A DNA stretch of 64,000 bases from Hypomesus transpacificus (taxonomy: Eukaryota > Chordata > Actinopteri > Osmeriformes > Osmeridae), in NCBI RefSeq assembly GCF_021917145.1, contig NC_061075.1:610215-674214 (forward strand). Reading direction: 5' to 3'. Shown one piece after another: positions 23,079 to 35,100 of this stretch. Positions within the stretch are counted from its first letter, which is position 1. Every line of letters begins with the position of its first letter. The position numbers and the translations under genes were made by a program. The notes below the pieces were generated by a model. That model saw only the letters and a program-made list of their open reading frames with translations, had not been told where the DNA came from and did no database searches.

Positions 23079-24639
23079 GTGAGTGTTGTGTGTCTGGTGT
23101 GGAGGGGTGATGGCACTGCAGAGCAGCAGGTAGGTGTTCTCATGGTCGGGTCGTTTCTGCTGTTCATCTGGGGGGTGCTGGCTGTAGAACTGAAAACGTG
23201 TTGATCATTTCCCCCTGGGTTCACCCATAGCTCATATGAAGTATTCTTAGCCTATGAAGTTGTCAGGACAGGTGTCTGTGTCGTTGGACTGGATGAAGAT
23301 CATTTTATACTCTGAGTGTGTGCATGCACACGTTTCCTCATGTTCACATCTGACCCAGTGTGTGAGAGAGCAGGGTTGGTCTGGGCAGGACAGGGTGGTT
23401 GAGCGGTAGATCTGTTCTGGCTTTGGTGGGGGGGGGGTAGATCTGCTGTCTGAATACGCTGCCTCACGCTGCCTCACCCCCAAAGAAAAGAACAACTTTC
23501 TGCTCTCTGGGATGAACGGAGCTCTTGACTGATTTGCACCTGCATATTTTCTGGAGGGAGACTGTTTGTGGGTTGTGTCGCAAGAAGAGGGCGTTTGATT
23601 CTTTTGAGGATTAAACCTCGGGGGGCGGGGGGGGGGGGGATTAGCGGGCTGCTCGGCGTGCAGCTTCTGTGTCCTCCAGGAGGGACGACAGCTGTGATCA
23701 GGAACGCTAGAAGCTCCATGTCCGTCAGCCTGTTGCCCAACATCTCAGCTGAAAGACGGCTGAACCTGTTGTGTCACCATGCTGTATCACCACAGAGAAA
23801 CCTCATCAATCTTATCAGTCTGCATTGCCTTCGTGTCAATTACCAAAAAATACCCTGCCTCTCTGGGCTAGCTGCTCTATCTGCCCCTCTATCTGACTGA
23901 CCAGGAAGCTGCTTCTCAGAAGGACAAAGAGAGTTCTGAGCGTGCTCTCGTCAGGAATTCTCCCAGAGGTCAGAGGTCGCTGACGAGCCCATGTTCTCGT
24001 AGGGAAAGTGTCTCCTGACTACGCCGCCTGATGACACGTGACGTGGTTCCTGGGTTCTGATCGTCTTTATTAAACTCCCCAGAGAAACACTCCTCTGCTC
24101 AGACATCTGTGCTGTGCCAGGCCCTCCCCTGCCACGCCCTCCCTGTGTTGATCTTGGACGCTCTGAACAGGGAGATGTTTGGTCTCAAAGTTGAGCTAGC
24201 CTTACTCATCTGTCCTGTGGGTCCAGATGTCTGCTTTGATTTAACGCTGCTAATCACAAATGCAGCAGGGCTTGGGCGTTTGTAGTCATACTTTGAGAGC
24301 AAACCAATGTAGTAAACATCATAATGAAATGGTGAGCTTGCTGGTAACAGCAAGGTTGAGTGTGATGCTTGGCAGAGACAGCTGCTGGGGTGTTGCAGAT
24401 CTGGAACCGAGCAGAGAAACTGTATACATGTGGAGTCCATCACAGTAGAAGAAGGCGGACAGAGGCAGTGTGGGCGTGGCTGACTGCAGTGTGGTGGTGC
24501 TTGTATGAACAGAGGGGGGCGGGTGAGGAGAGGAGGGAAGTGTTTTGGGGGGGTGGAGAACAATCAACTACTCTTAAGGGCATCTATACATTCCCTAGAG
24601 ATGCTGTCATCTCCGCCACCTACTCTGCCTGACAAAACA

Positions 24640-24810
24640 CAACTCCTCCTCCTCCCTCCTCCTCCCCCCTTCTTCCTCCTCCTCCTCCTCCTCCCCCCCC
24701 CCTCCCACCTCCCCCCCTCTTCCTCCTCTTCCTCCTCCCTCCTCCTCCCCCCTCACCTCTTCCTCCTCCCTCCTCCTCCCCCCCTCTTCCTCCTCCTCCC
24801 CCTCATCCCC
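24640..24810 (+). repeat. CTCCTC polypyrimidine tract
   Basis: About 170 bp of nearly pure C/T sequence built from CTCCTCCTCC and CTTCCTCC. It lies in the presumed 5' intron of gpr17. Confidence 0.9.
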
Positions 24811-25339
24811 GTCTTGTGACTGGCTGTGCTGGGCTCAGAACTCTGCTGCTCAGTCAGATGAAGATTCAGACAACACATGCACTTCCTTCCAGGGTTCCGC
24901 ATCTGATACGACTGCTGTGAATGTTCCTCTGCTCCATGTCTACTGGTGTCTACCGCTGCAGCTAAGCCTCAGCCTGCATGGGGCACACATGTCCTGTGAG
25001 CTACTGGGGCATCACTATTATTAGTCAAACAGACTAATACAAGAGTGTTTAAGTTTGGTAAATCATCTTCAAATGTGACCTTTCGCATACAGGAAGTAGT
25101 AGATTATTTAAAGAAGCACTTTGCCTTCAGCTCAAAGAGTGTGACAGGTTGTGGTGTAAGTGTGTAACATCTTTCAGCTGTCACATTCTCAATTTCCTTT
25201 AGAAGCACTCAGAGAATTTGAATCAATACAATCTTTACTCCACTCCCCTCCTTTCCTGTTCTCTCGACGCTACTCAGCTTCACTTCTCTACTGTCCTGTA
25301 CTCTCCTCTAAAAGCCTCTCTCGCCTTCTCTTCCCAGTG

Positions 25340-26377
25340 ATGACCGTGGAGTCCAGTACCCTGGGGGTGCCCACCTCCCCCCTCCTGCCCTCCAACCTGT
25401 CGTCCCCAGACTGCCCCCCCACTGAGAGCTCTGTGGAGGACCTGCTGTTCGGAGGCTACTACATCCTGGTGTTCCTCCTGGCGCTAAGCGGGAACAGCCT
25501 GGCTCTCTGGGTCTTCTCCCGGCAAAGGGCCACTTCCTCTCCGGCCAACGTGTTCCTGCTGCACCTGGCGGTAGCTGACCTGTCCTATGTCATCGTGCTT
25601 CCCCTGAGGGCCACGTACCACCTGGCCGGGGGACACTGGCCCTTCGGAGAGGTTCCTTGTCGCCTGGCTGGCTTCCTGTTCTACGTCAACATGTATGCCA
25701 GCCTGTTCTTCCTGGCGTGCGTGGCGGGGGACCGCTACCTGGCCGTGGTGCACGCCGTGCGCTCTCTCAAGGTGCGCCGCGCCCGCACCGCCCACATCAT
25801 CAGCTTCTCCCTCTGGGCGCTGGTGACCGTCTCCATGGCGCCCCTGCTGGTCACCCGGCAGACGGTGGAGGTTGCCGGGGCGACGGTTTGTCTGCAGCTG
25901 TACCGTGAGAAGGCGTCGCGCCGCGCCCTGGTGTCCCTGGCCGTGGCATTCACCCCGCCCTTCCTCGCCACGCTGTCCTGCTACCTGATGCTGGTCCACA
26001 GCCTCCGCAGGGGGTCCCGTCTGGAGCCGTCCCTGCGGTCCCGCGCCCTGTGCACCATCGGCCTGGTCATGCTCATCTATGTGGTCTGTTTCCTGCCCTA
26101 CCACGTCAGCAGGGCCACCTTCATCCTGGGCTACGCACACCCTGACGTCTCCTGCAGCGCCCGGCGAGGCCTGGCACTGGCCAACCGCCTGACCTCCTCC
26201 CTCACCTGTCTGAACGGGGCGCTGGACCCCCTGGTCTACCTGCTCGGGGCAGAGAAGTTCCGTGGCACGCTGACTCGGCTGCTGTGTAGAGAGACGGCGG
26301 CAGCGGCGTCCGGAGGGACCAGCGGAGACCTGAAGGGAACGCATGACAGCTCTCTGAGTGCCAAGTCAGAGTTCTGA
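25340..26377 (+). CDS. gpr17: GPR17-type class A G-protein-coupled receptor
   Basis: Plasma-membrane receptor related to P2Y and cysteinyl-leukotriene receptors; in mammals it marks oligodendrocyte precursors and restrains their maturation. The coding sequence is one exon of 345 aa (short human form about 339). I chose the ATG at 25340 because a strong acceptor, CTTCTCTTCCCAG, ends at 25337, two bases before it; the longer upstream frame is intron. Visible features: an N-glycosylation site at N19 (NLSS), TM1 with GNSLALWVF, TM2 with LAVADLSY, the TM3 end GDRYLAVVH (DRY), the ECL2 block VCLQLYREKASRRALVSLAVAF, TM6 with CFLPYHV and TM7 with NGALDPLVYLL in place of NPxxY. The tail ends DSSLSAKSEF, close to the human SLSAKSEL ending. 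It lies downstream of myo7b on the same strand, as in human 2q14.3. GC content is high and there is no sign of damage. Confidence 0.93.
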   Translation: MTVESSTLGVPTSPLLPSNLSSPDCPPTESSVEDLLFGGYYILVFLLALSGNSLALWVFSRQRATSSPANVFLLHLAVADLSYVIVLPLRATYHLAGGHWPFGEVPCRLAGFLFYVNMYASLFFLACVAGDRYLAVVHAVRSLKVRRARTAHIISFSLWALVTVSMAPLLVTRQTVEVAGATVCLQLYREKASRRALVSLAVAFTPPFLATLSCYLMLVHSLRRGSRLEPSLRSRALCTIGLVMLIYVVCFLPYHVSRATFILGYAHPDVSCSARRGLALANRLTSSLTCLNGALDPLVYLLGAEKFRGTLTRLLCRETAAAASGGTSGDLKGTHDSSLSAKSEF

Positions 26378-26401
26378 GGTTCTGAGGTACTGAGGTACTT
26401 A

Positions 26402-26778
26402 GCCTGTGTTCACACCGAACTCAAAACAAATTTTCCGACCGGCGAGATTACATGTAAAATCGATGCAAACGCATTGACACATTTTCAACTCGAGAGAAAT
26501 ATTCGCGTTACGCTGTGTCGCGAAAGTTGATCAATGTTGAGATGTCACTGACATTTTAGAAGAAATGGAGGGCAAGAGTATTGTAGCTGTTTGTGGGCAT
26601 CCTCTGCTATACGACGCTGCTTCATATTTGTTTATAGTACCGGTAGGACATGGTTGACGACTACAAAAAAAACGGTTAGCTCCTAGCAATTTCGCGCGAC
26701 TAAACACAAAGTAACGCGAAGCGAAAATACTCTTCATTTGCGCCAATAATTTGCTTTGCGTTTAGTGTGAACACAGCA
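26402..26778. mobile_element. Harbinger-type non-autonomous DNA transposon
   Basis: A 377-bp element flanked by TTA on both sides (26399-26401 and 26779-26781), fitting the TWA target duplication of PIF/Harbinger. The terminal inverted repeats are GCCTGTGTTCACACCGAAC on the left and GTTTAGTGTGAACACAGCA on the right (imperfect). Inside, a frame reads MEGKSIVAVCGHPLLYDAA, which looks like the start of the MADF/Myb-like accessory protein of Harbinger elements, so this is a deletion derivative and not a pure MITE. It inserted just after the gpr17 stop. Confidence 0.7.
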
Positions 26779-27282
26779 TTAGGGTCTGATGGGCTGCGGT
26801 TTTGAGCAGAATTACAGAGTTTTTTTTTATATGGGTGTCTCAATCTCTAAAGCTGTATTTAAAATGCATTTTTTATATTGTGAAAACCAGACATGTTGCT
26901 GGTGTAACGATACTGGTGCACAATGTGGTCATGTTTCCTGTGCAAATGTAATTTCCAAACCAACAAATAGTAGCTCTTAATATCCTCTAGGAATATTTAC
27001 AGGATTTTATACTGAAAACTATCATTTTCAGAAATGTAATGTATATGTTTATCTTTCATATGAATTATCAAAGTAACTAACATATTTGCCACAGATTCCA
27101 AATAATAATGTGCAGACCATTTCTTACTAGAACAAGCTGATGTTCAGGAGTCCTGTGTTTCACTGGTGTACTGTACACTGTTCTCAGTCTGTCTCACTTT
27201 AAGAATGAGTTAGTATTTGGTGTGTTCCTCATCCTGCCTGAGGGTTATTCCACCACTGCTACAGCCCTGAACCAGCTTGTAG

Positions 27283-27288
27283 AATAAA
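27283..27288 (+). promoter_or_regulatory. Poly(A) signal AATAAA, probably gpr17
   Basis: Canonical hexamer about 0.9 kb after the stop. A second copy is at 27560-27565. Confidence 0.5.
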
Positions 27289-27621
27289 CACCCTTTTCAT
27301 GCTTTAGACACGTCTCATACTGTTTAAGAAGGCTACGGTATAGCCAGAAGCATTGCCTTCTAATCAGATTTTTTTAACTGTGTTAAACCCTCATTTATCC
27401 TACTGTATTGTTTGGTTTCTGACTGGGAGTCACTAAACAGCCTCATCCACTAACATCCCACCTGCTGCACAGACAGACTGGCTGGACTGGTTTGTGGTGT
27501 AGCTGTGAAGCTTTCTGTGTTTATTGAAATGATGTATATTTATGGGCGGCTGTGCTGTAAATAAACGTGGATGCAAAAACGCCAGCTTTGTTACGGTTTA
27601 ATGAACGCCTGTCTTTTCCCC

Positions 27622-28118
27622 TCAGAGCTCTCTGTACAGGGCCCATATAGCAGCCCTCAGCTCTCTGTCTAGGGCCCATAGAGCAGCCCTCAGCTCTTTG
27701 TACAGGGCCCATATAGCAGCCCTCAGCTCTCTGTCCAGGGCCCATAGAGCAGCCCTCAGCTCTTTGTACAGGGCCCATAGAGCAACCCTCAGCTCTCTGT
27801 ACATGGCCCATAGAGCAGTCCTCAGAGCTCTCTGTACATGGCCCATATAGCAGCCCTCAGCTCTCTGTCCAGGGCCCATAGAGCAGCCCTCAGCTGTTTG
27901 TACAGGGCCCATAGAGCAACCCTCAGCTCTCTGTACATGGCCCATAGAGCAGTCCTCAGAGCTCTCTGTACATGGCCCATATAGCAGCCCTCAGCTCTCT
28001 GTCCAGGGCCCATAGAGCAGCCCTCAGCTGTTTGTACAGGGCCCATAGAGCAGCCCTCAGCTCTCTGTACAGGGCCCATAGAGCAGTCCTCAGCTCTCTG
28101 TACAGGGCCCATAGAGCA
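27622..28118 (+). repeat. 33-bp minisatellite, about 15 copies
   Basis: Units of CAGCCCTCAGCTCTCTGTAC followed by AGGGCCCATAGAG. Variants at several fixed positions form a longer repeating pattern of about three units, for example at 27826-27957 against 27958-28040. Confidence 0.94.
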
Positions 28119-28904
28119 GTGATCATAGCTCTCGGATATAGCAGCAGATTCTGCTAACCTGGGTTGCCTCAGTCCTGTCCTCACCGCTTCAACACTTCTC
28201 TTTTCTCGTCATGTGACTTCTGACTGTGGTGTGCCAGAAGGGCTTTTTCTGCTCACATTTCTTTGCAACATTTCCTGACCACTGTATCAGCATTGCAATA
28301 CTTATTTCTTCTTTCCCCACCCCCTCTCATGAGTGCATATGTTAACAGTGTTTACGCATTTTCTGACACTATCTATACCAAAAATGTGGTTATCTGTATG
28401 TATATATACATATTTGACCTGATAGATTCAAGGACTCATACACAGTAATATCACAAAATCTTGTAATATACTGTAGATATGTCCTTGAATTGTTCGGGTT
28501 AGATATTAAAACAAACTTTAGCAGCATCACACACAACACAAATATTCTGGCTATGATACGATTCACATGAATGTACTACTAAGACAAGATCTCAGGATGT
28601 TGTTTCAGGAGTGGAGTGTCTCCCTGGTCATTCAGCAGAGCTGGTGCAGTGACATAAACCTTACTCTGCATCGAACTTCCTCTTTTCTCATCCTTGCCAT
28701 TCTCCACACCTTCAAACTATCAAAACAATAACAGGTCCTCAAGTATTTCCTCAACCAGGCTTCTCAGACTGACAGTGGCTGAAAGATTATTCTGTTTAGT
28801 CTGTTATAGTTAATTATTGAAAGAGAGAAGAAAGGGGGAGAGGTAGCTGTGTGCTTCTGAGTGCTTCTGGATTCTCAGTGCAGCTGTTAGGCCCTCCTCT
28901 CGCT

Positions 28905-28958
28905 CAAATGAGGAAGTTCTGTCACTTTAGTAGCGGCTTCCTTTTTACAGCTCTTGCC
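28905..28958 (+). promoter_or_regulatory. Two ETS-type motifs upstream of inpp5d
   Basis: AATGAGGAAGTTC (AGGAAGT at 28911-28917) is a good ETS/PU.1 core. A second one, in reverse, is GGCTTCCTTTTT (about 28936-28947). They lie some 200 bp before the inpp5d ATG. Short motifs like these occur by chance, so the promoter role is an inference. Confidence 0.3.
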
Positions 28959-29130
28959 CTGCAAACAGGAAGAGAGAGGGAGAGAGAGAGAGAAGGAAAA
29001 GCACACAGCCACACACAGAAAGATGACCACGGTCAGCTGAAGACACAGTGTTCCACCAAGGAGAGAGGAGTCTGTTTTCGAGGGCAGATGCACCAGCCTG
29101 GACCTCCCGGCTTCTCCTGAGAGAAACAGG

Positions 29131-32100
29131 ATGTGTTCTTATCAACCGTGGCACCATAGCAACATCACTCGCTCCAACGCCGAAGACCTCCTCTCCAAGG
29201 CAGCGCGGGATGGCAGTTTCCTCCTCAGAGACAGTGAATCCATAGTGGGGGCCTACGCTCTCTGTGTGCTGTGAGTAAACCTACCGGCTGTCCTCTTCTG
29301 GGGGGGGGGGGGGGGGGGGGGGGTACGCTGAGCAGGAAGAGTTCAGTTTGTTAAGGATCCTCTTTACGTGTTCGGAGCTCTTAGTGGTTTGGACGCCTTG
29401 GCCCACCTCTGAGTCTTCACATCCAGGAAGGATGGCTTTTCTTTTGACATCATTTACATGCAGCTCCAGTTAACTCCAGTTAACGGTTTGTAGAAGACAA
29501 TGGGGTTGTTAGTCTTTTAAGACTAAATGAGATTAGAAGTTTTTGGAGTTTGCAAACGATTCAAGCTTATGGGCTACTGTGAAAAGAGATTGTAGACATT
29601 TCGGAAAGTGTTCTGTAACCAAATTGCAAACTGTGAGTTTCACGACTCTGTGCTTCAGTTTGTCAGAGCTGCTCCAAAGTGTCTCTGAATGCTTCCTACA
29701 CAGCTAAACTCATGACTGTGTAGCTAGATAGCTTCATTTGAATAACCCACACACACCAAAACACGTTTCAGCTGTGTGAACCTTAGCTGCAAATGCTCGC
29801 TTTTGTATTGAGGCTGTTTGTGTAAACTGGAGGGAATTAAGGGGTTTGTTTTAATCTTGATCGGCTGTATAGCCTGACAGATATGCAGCTCTTGTTCTCG
29901 TCAGCTGAAGAACACTGGTCCAGCACTGAACACTGGTCCAGCACTGAACACTGGTCCAGTACTGAACACTGGTCCAGCACTGAACACTGGTCCAGCACTG
30001 AACACTGGTCCAGTCCAGCTGATGTTTCTTCTGTCCCCAGGTACCAGAACTGTGTGTACACATATAGGATCTTACCAAATGAAGAGAAGAAGCTCTCTGT
30101 TCAGGTGGGTTTGAGAATACTGCAGCTCTGGTCAGGTATTGGCCCCTAGTCTTAGCCCTAGCCCCCAATTTCTGCAGCTCTGGTCAGTCAGGTCTCAACA
30201 ATCTCCACTCTGTGAAGGAATCTATTAGCAGGTGTTCAGGAAGCTGCTTAAAGCTGCATGTTATGCCTCAAGCACCAAACTTCTGCTTTTATTTTTCATT
30301 TCATCAAAAATAAGAAGGCTGTTGCTCAGCCCATACTGCCAATGGTGAGGGTACAGGGTGAGGGTGCAGGGTGAGGGTACAGGGTGAGGGTACAGGGTGA
30401 GGGTACAGGGTGAGGGTACGTGGTGAGGGTACGTGGTGAGGGTACAGGGTGAGGGTACAGGGTGAGGGTACATGGTGAGGGTACAGGGTGAGGGTACAGG
30501 GTGAGGGTACAGGGTGAGGGTAAGTGGTGAGGGTACAGGGTGAGGGTACAGGGTGAGGGTACATGGTGAGGGTACAGGGTGAGGGTACAGGGTGAGGGTG
30601 CAGGGTGAGGGTACAGGGTGAGGGTACGTGGTGAGGGTACAGGGTGAGGGTACAGGGTGAGGGTACATGGTGAGGGTACAGGGTGAGGGTACAGGGTGAG
30701 GGTACAGGGTGAGGGTAAGTGGTGAGGGTACAGGGTGAGGGTACAGGGTGAGGGTACAGGGTGAGGGTACGTGGTGAGGGTACAGGGTGAGGGTACAGGG
30801 TGAGGGTACATGGTGAGGGTGCAGGGTGAGGGTACAGGGTGAGGGTACAGGGTGAGGGTGCAGGGTGAGGGTACAGGGTGAGGGTACAGGGTGAGGGTAC
30901 ATGGTGAGGGTACAGGGTGAGGGTACAGGGTGAGGGTACAGGGTGAGGGTAAGTGGTGAGGGTACAGGGTGAGGGTACAGGGTGAGGGTACAGGGTGAGG
31001 GTACGTGGTGAGGGTACAGGGTGAGGGTACAGGGTGAGGGTACATGGTGAGGGTACAGGGTGAGGGTACAGGGTGAGGGTACAGGGTGAGGGTGCAGGGT
31101 GAGGGTACAGGGTGAGGGTACGTGGTGAGGGTACAGGGTGAGGGTACAGGGTGAGGGTACAGGGTGAGGGTGCAGGGTGAGGGTACAGGGTGAGGGTACG
31201 TGGTGAGGGTACAGGGTGAGGGTACAGGGTGAGGGTACAGGGTGAGGGTACATGGTGAGGGTGCAGGGTGAGGGTACAGGGTGAGGGTACAGGGTGAGGG
31301 TACGTGGTGAGGGTACAGGGTGAGGGTACAGGGTGAGGGTACAGGGTGAGGGTACGTGGTGAGGGTACAGGGTGAGGGTACAGGGTGAGGGTACAGGGTG
31401 AGGGTGCAGGGTGAGGGTACAGGGTGAGGGTACAGGGTGAGGGTGCAGGGTGAGGGTGCAGGGTGAGGGTACAGGGTGAGGGTACAGGGTGAGGGTACAT
31501 GGTGAGGGTACAGGGTGAGGGTGCAGGGTGAGGGTACATGGGGGAGGCAGATTACTGGTAAAGTGTGACACCAACTGTTTATTCTGTTTTTAAGGGGACA
31601 GTGGGAGGACTGATGCGTCCGGTAACAAGTCCTCCATTGTTAGACTGTAAACAATCTGTTTCTGTGTGTTGGTAGTGAAGTCATTATCATAGTGCTACTT
31701 CCTTGTTGGAATTGTTGCCATTCATTTAGGTTATTTGGATAGAAAAACGTAAAGTTTAAACAATCATTTTCTTCAGTTAATCCCCCACAAAAAATTAAAC
31801 ATTTCAGCTGGATGGGATAAGGAAACCAGCTGACGTGTTATTGAAGGAGCTTAACCACAGGGGAATGTCAGAGAACAGCTTATGGGTGGTGTTCTGGGTG
31901 AGGAGGACTAACACACCCAGACTGTCTCTCCCAGAGCACCAGGGAGTCTAACCTGCAGCCGTGTGTCATTGGTTCCTCCAGGCTTCTGAGGGAGTCCCCA
32001 TCCGCTTCTTCTCCATGCTCCCGGAGCTTGTTGAGGCTTACTACAGCCCCAACATGGGCCTGGTGACACACCTCCAATACCCTGTCCCCAAGGAGGAGGA

Positions 32101-35100
32101 GCCAGAGGAGGAGCCAGGTTAGACGCCGCCCCACCCCTTCCTCACTGCTGCTAGCACTCTACGTCACACAGGAAGTCGTTTGCATATCTGTCAGCAACAG
32201 CAGCTTGCACACGTGAGCTGAGCAGCCCAGAGGTGATCCTCGCGGTGAGGCCTGAGCTGAGCAGCCCAGAGGTGATCCTCGCGGTGAGGCCTGAGCTGAG
32301 CAGCCCAGAGGTGATCCTCGCAGTGAGGCCTGAGCTGAGCAGCCCAGAGGTGATCCTCGCGGTGGTTTGTGGTTTCAGAGCCAGTCAGCCTGCCTCCTCA
32401 GCTGCCGAGGAGGAACTTTGGTCTGCCGGCCAGCGAGGGGAAAGACGGATGCTCGACTGGGGACGTCAGGGGGGTGGACGTGACCTCTCTGTCCCTGACA
32501 GACACCTACCTGCAGAGACTGCAGCACATGGACATTAGCCAGTAAGATCACTTTCTCCGTGAAACACACGCACACACACACATATGCACACACACATAAC
32601 ACACACTCATTTTATTAAGCTATTTAGGGAATGTCTGGCGCCATCTTTGTAGAGCAGTGCAGTGCCCCAGTAGTGTTCCTGTGTTGCAGCATTCCAGACG
32701 ACCACCAGAAGGCCATCCAGGACTACTTCAGGAGCGCCCTGAGCCTCGACGCGGAGCTAGTGCACGGGGGGAACCCCAGTCTCCCTCACCTGAAGAAGCT
32801 CACCATGAACATCTGTAAGCACCTGAACAGGTACGCTCTCAGCTGAACAAGTACGCTCTCAGCTGAACAGGTATGCTCTCCCTGTGTTCTCACTAACTGT
32901 TCCTGGAGCTGTCCAGGAGAGTCAGGGACGCACAGTTGCCACAGCAGTGTGTGTGTGTGACAGCCAGGGATGGAGGTTTGTGTTCAAAGTGTCGGAGTGG
33001 GAAGGGGGGGGGGGGGTAGATATCTGCCGTTTTAGTAAAAGTGGTGGTGGGTGTCATGTTCCTCACATGTGTAATGAAACCTGCCCCCCTGGTGACAGTG
33101 AGATCTCTCGCACCCTGCCGACCCTGGAGACCTTTCAGCAGGTCTGGGATCCGCAGCTCTCCCCGGGACCTGGGCGGCTCAGGACTCAGGTACTTCCAAG
33201 CTCCTGTTCAGAAGCTCAATGCTAGTTTTTAGCATGGTGTGTAGATGTTTCGGCATTGTATAACCCTGCAAACTTTGAAGGATGATATTTTTAATTAACT
33301 CTGCCTAGTAAAAAAGTGCAAGCTTGGAGATCTAAGAAGTTTTTAAATGTAACCTAACGAGAGAGTGAAAGGGTGTTTGTCACAATCATGCATTTTTGAG
33401 ACGTGTGACTGAAAGTTTTTGTTATTTTTATTTTCTTCTGCTTTCTGATAGCTTTCTGCTGACTCCAGTCAATCAGTATCCTTCAGACTTGAACAATTGA
33501 CACAACTGCTGTACTCCATAGAAGACAAGGTAATATTGAATCATCTTGTACTCAGAGTTTACCTTTATCACTGACTTATTCATGTGAAATTGAGGAGCGG
33601 TTTTCACCCAACTATTAATAATTTTCTTTAGGAAAATAAATCTCTGTGGATATCCTGTTACATTTTAACCAAACACGCACTGATAAGGAGCAGTGCTGTG
33701 CATGGTCACTGACATGCCTCTGTGCTTGTTACAATTTCAGGCCAAAAATGCTGTGTTTGAATCTGTCGGCTACGAAGGGGGTCACAGAAAGTCTCTCATA
33801 CCACCTGTGACATTTGAGGTAAAAATCTCAACATTTCCTTAGAAGAAGCTTTTATCCATGGTGACGGATTTTAACCTGTGACCTCTGAATCTGCAATTAA
33901 ACGCTCTGTCACTGAGCCATACCCAGTGATGTTCACATGTAGTGTGGAGTAATTAGCTAAACATTTGGGATTCTGGGATGTTTAGACGTGGAAGGGGCAG
34001 GTTCCTGTGACCTCTTGGTTTCCACAGGTGAAGTCGGAGTCTCTTGGCATTTCAACCAAGATGTTCCTCAAGGTGGACATCGAGAGCGGAAAGGTCTACT
34101 TCAAAAAGTCAAAAGACGGCCCCGAAGACAAATTCTTTGTTCACAACAAAAGTGAGTGCTGTTGGTTGATACCAAGACGTGTTTGGTTGTGCGGTGTGTG
34201 CAAGTGTGTGCAGTGTGTGATTGTGGGGTGATGTTGTTTAGTCCTGCAGTTGGTGAAATCCCAGAACGTGCATCCGAAACTGGTCATTGTTGTGGAGACA
34301 GAGAAGGAGAAAGTGCAACGCAAAGAGTTTGTGTTTGATGACTCCAAGGTGAGGTCATAAACATCATCATGCTGAGATACTGAGTGAAGTCATCGTTGTG
34401 ATGTCACCTGTGTGTTGACCTGCTGATGTGTTTGTGTGTTTCGTCAGAAGAGAGAAGGTTTCTGTCAGCTGCTGCAGCAGATGAAGAACAAACATTCTGG
34501 CAAACCTGAACCTGACATGATCACTGTGTTTGTGGGCACCTGGAACATGGGTAAACAAACAATAATACTCTCCTCAATCTTCTCATCAAAATACAAATGA
34601 GGCTTTTCTTTCAAAACCAACTAATTGTTTTGTAAACAAACGATACATTTGTAAACTACGTTTTTTCTTTTTAAATCGATCATCTTAATAAATCAGATCT
34701 AGCTGAGCTGTATTAGCAGGCAGGATCAGAATTTCTCTCTCAAGGATGCGACCTATGACCTCTAACCTCTGGTCCCAGGCAACGCTGGCCCTCCTCAGGA
34801 CATCTCGTCGTGGTTCCAGTGTAAGGGTCAGGGCAAGACGCGCGACGACACGGCCGACCACATCCCCCATGACATCTACGTCATCGGCACCCAGGAGGAC
34901 ACGCTGGGGGAGAAGGACTGGGTCGACACTGTGAAGAACACCTTGAGAAGCATCACCAACATCAGCTTCAAACAAGTCAGTTGCAGCCAGTGGCGGTCCT
35001 AGCATATTTGGCACCCCGGGCCAGGTTTACCTCACCCCACCCCCCCGCAGACCTGGGCCAACCATTTTTTATCAAAACACTTTTTTCGAAGAAAATATAA

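Larger units (their letters stand above)
26782..28850. other. gpr17 3'UTR and gpr17-inpp5d intergenic region
   Basis: Poly(A) signals AATAAA are at 27283-27288 and 27560-27565 on the + strand; either could end gpr17. The 33-bp minisatellite follows. I see no exon in the rest. Confidence 0.5.

Noticed and set aside
25160-25339. Upstream extension of gpr17 to an ATG at 25160 (60 more residues)
   Set aside because: A strong acceptor ends at 25337 and the extension has no receptor-like sequence. It is intron that happens to be open.
25484-26344. 286-aa open frame antisense to gpr17
   Set aside because: Shadow of a G+C-rich coding exon. The + strand reading is an unmistakable receptor.
27521-28184. 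Minus-strand frames of 96-120 aa with MGPVQRAEGCS-type repeats
   Set aside because: By-products of the 33-bp minisatellite.
30261-31574. Three overlapping minus-strand frames of up to 437 aa (TLTLYPHPVPSPC repeats)
   Set aside because: A 13-bp repeat cycles through all three frames, so each frame stays open. The region is an inpp5d intron.
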